From NCBI RefSeq assembly GCF_004016525.1, contig NZ_SACJ01000007.1, positions 124,001 through 188,000 on the forward strand: 64,000 nucleotides of DNA, in the 5' to 3' direction. Positions 63,267-64,000 of the stretch are shown here, one piece after another. The DNA comes from Flavobacterium sufflavum. GTDB taxonomy: Bacteria; Bacteroidota; Bacteroidia; Flavobacteriales; Flavobacteriaceae. How positions within the stretch are numbered: the first letter of the stretch is position 1; every line of letters starts with the position of its first letter. The position numbers were made by a program, and so were the translations under genes. The notes beneath the pieces were generated by a model. The model made no database searches. It was not told the DNA's origin and worked only from the letters and a program-made list of their open reading frames with translations.

Positions 63267-64000
63267 TTTCCAATATTTTTTGCAAAACTAATTGAGCAGA
63301 ATAGGTTCTGTTATTTGCTTGTTCGATGACAACTGAATTTTCGCTGTCAATTACTTCGTCAGTAACAATTACATTTCTTCTAACAGGCAAACAGTGCATG
63401 AATTTAGCATTATTAGTTAAAGCCATTTTCTCAGCAGTAACGGTCCAATTTGGGTCAGAATTAGTAATTTTTCCGTATTCTTTATAATTACTCCAGTTTT
63501 TAGCATAGATAAAATCAGCATTTTCGAAAGCCTTATTTTGATCGTATTCAATTTTGGAATCTTTCGTGATTTCAGGATTTAGTTCGTAACCTTCCGGATG
63601 CGTAATTACAAAATCCATATTTTCCTGCTTTTGCATCATTTCTACAAAAGAGTTTGGAACAGCCTGAGGCAAAGCTCTAGGATGTGGAGCCCAGGTTAAA
63701 ACCACTTTAGCTCTGTGTTTGGTTTTGTGTTCTGCCATTGTAATCGCGTCGGCAAGGGATTGCATTGGATGTCCCGTAGCACTTTCCATGTTTACAACTG
63801 GTACAGAAGCATATTTTAAGAAACCAGAAATTACGGTTTCGGCATTGTCTTTTTCTTTATCAACCAATCCTGCAAAAGCTCTAATCGCGATAATATCGCA
63901 ATATTGAGAAACAACTGCTGCTGCTTCCTTGATGTGTTCCGATGAACCTTGATCCATAACAACTCCATCCTGGAATTCCAAAGTCCATCCTTCGCTGTTA
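63253..64000 (-). CDS. argF': N-acyl-ornithine (acetyl- or succinyl-) carbamoyltransferase, partial (5' end outside window)
   Basis: The frame runs off the window edge; about 248 residues are visible, beginning SEGWTLEFQDGVVMDQGSSEHIKEA. The AOTCase/SOTCase marks are CDIIAIRAFAG, MESATGHPMQSLADAITM, VLTWAPHPRALPQAVPNSFVEMM, ITHPEGYEL, KAFENADFIYAKNW and MHCLPVRRNVIVTDEVID. Ordinary OTCase lacks this PHPR-LPQAVPNS text. The enzyme carbamoylates N-acetyl- or N-succinyl-ornithine to the corresponding citrulline. The N-terminal part, needed to judge which acyl group, is only partly available. It is the first visible gene of the arg cluster. Confidence 0.92.
   Translation of the reverse strand, partial: NSEGWTLEFQDGVVMDQGSSEHIKEAAAVVSQYCDIIAIRAFAGLVDKEKDNAETVISGFLKYASVPVVNMESATGHPMQSLADAITMAEHKTKHRAKVVLTWAPHPRALPQAVPNSFVEMMQKQENMDFVITHPEGYELNPEITKDSKIEYDQNKAFENADFIYAKNWSNYKEYGKITNSDPNWTVTAEKMALTNNAKFMHCLPVRRNVIVTDEVIDSENSVVIEQANNRTYSAQLVLQKILENGKK

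Overview
The window reads as chromosomal DNA of a Flavobacterium-type member of the Bacteroidota. It is AT-rich. Several genes have TAnnTTTG promoter boxes, which are typical of this phylum. It encodes a type IX secretion substrate with a PorP/SprF partner, TonB-dependent receptor machinery, menaquinone synthesis, the N-acyl-ornithine type of arginine pathway, a bacillithiol-linked YtxJ protein and many signal peptides ending before a short Gln-rich cleavage site. No rRNA, tRNA, CRISPR array or intact insertion sequence was found.

Layout. 1-5.3 kb: the tail of an unknown surface- or tail-fibre-like protein, a tRNA-dihydrouridine synthase, an ECF sigma factor with its RskA-type anti-sigma factor, and a divergent TonB-dependent receptor. 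5.4-7.8 kb: glutathione peroxidase and menD. 8.1-19.7 kb: the most unusual region, four tandem paralogues of about 800 residues with macroglobulin-like domains and a TonB plug domain but no beta-barrel, then a 395-residue carboxypeptidase-regulatory-domain protein. Two decayed 3' ends of the same family lie in this array. 19.7-29.3 kb: a GH43-like enzyme, a CvfB-like RNA-binding protein, a kinase-like protein without an ATPase domain, menB, menA, a metallo-hydrolase, a TPR protein and menC. The paralogue array therefore lies inside a menaquinone neighbourhood.

29.5-37.6 kb (minus strand): a tripartite RND efflux operon and recG. 37.6-39.1 kb: a SatD/DUF3307 gene pair behind three evenly spaced palindromic operator-like repeats. 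39.3-44.9 kb: agmatine deiminase and N-carbamoylputrescine amidase (putrescine synthesis) flank an OmpA-family protein and a choice-of-anchor I lipoprotein. 45.1-50.5 kb: a 1452-residue PKD/SprB-repeat protein with a type B gliding C-terminal domain, followed by its SprF-like partner. 50.5-58.6 kb (minus strand): DUF808, a four-helix protein and pirin, nitroreductase, monooxygenase-like, TonB-like, CPBP protease and ClpB. 58.8-59.9 kb: YtxJ and a frameshifted lipoprotein gene. 60.0-64.0 kb (minus strand): argF'-argB-argE-argH, cut by the window edge.

Intergenic regions hold several families of short dispersed palindromic repeats, including a multi-branched element at 53.0-53.2 kb and three relatives of a TAGCCC-type element. 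The best candidates for something undescribed are the plug-protein array, which shows alternating plug types, a near-identical conversion tract and decayed copies, and the SatD operator triplet.
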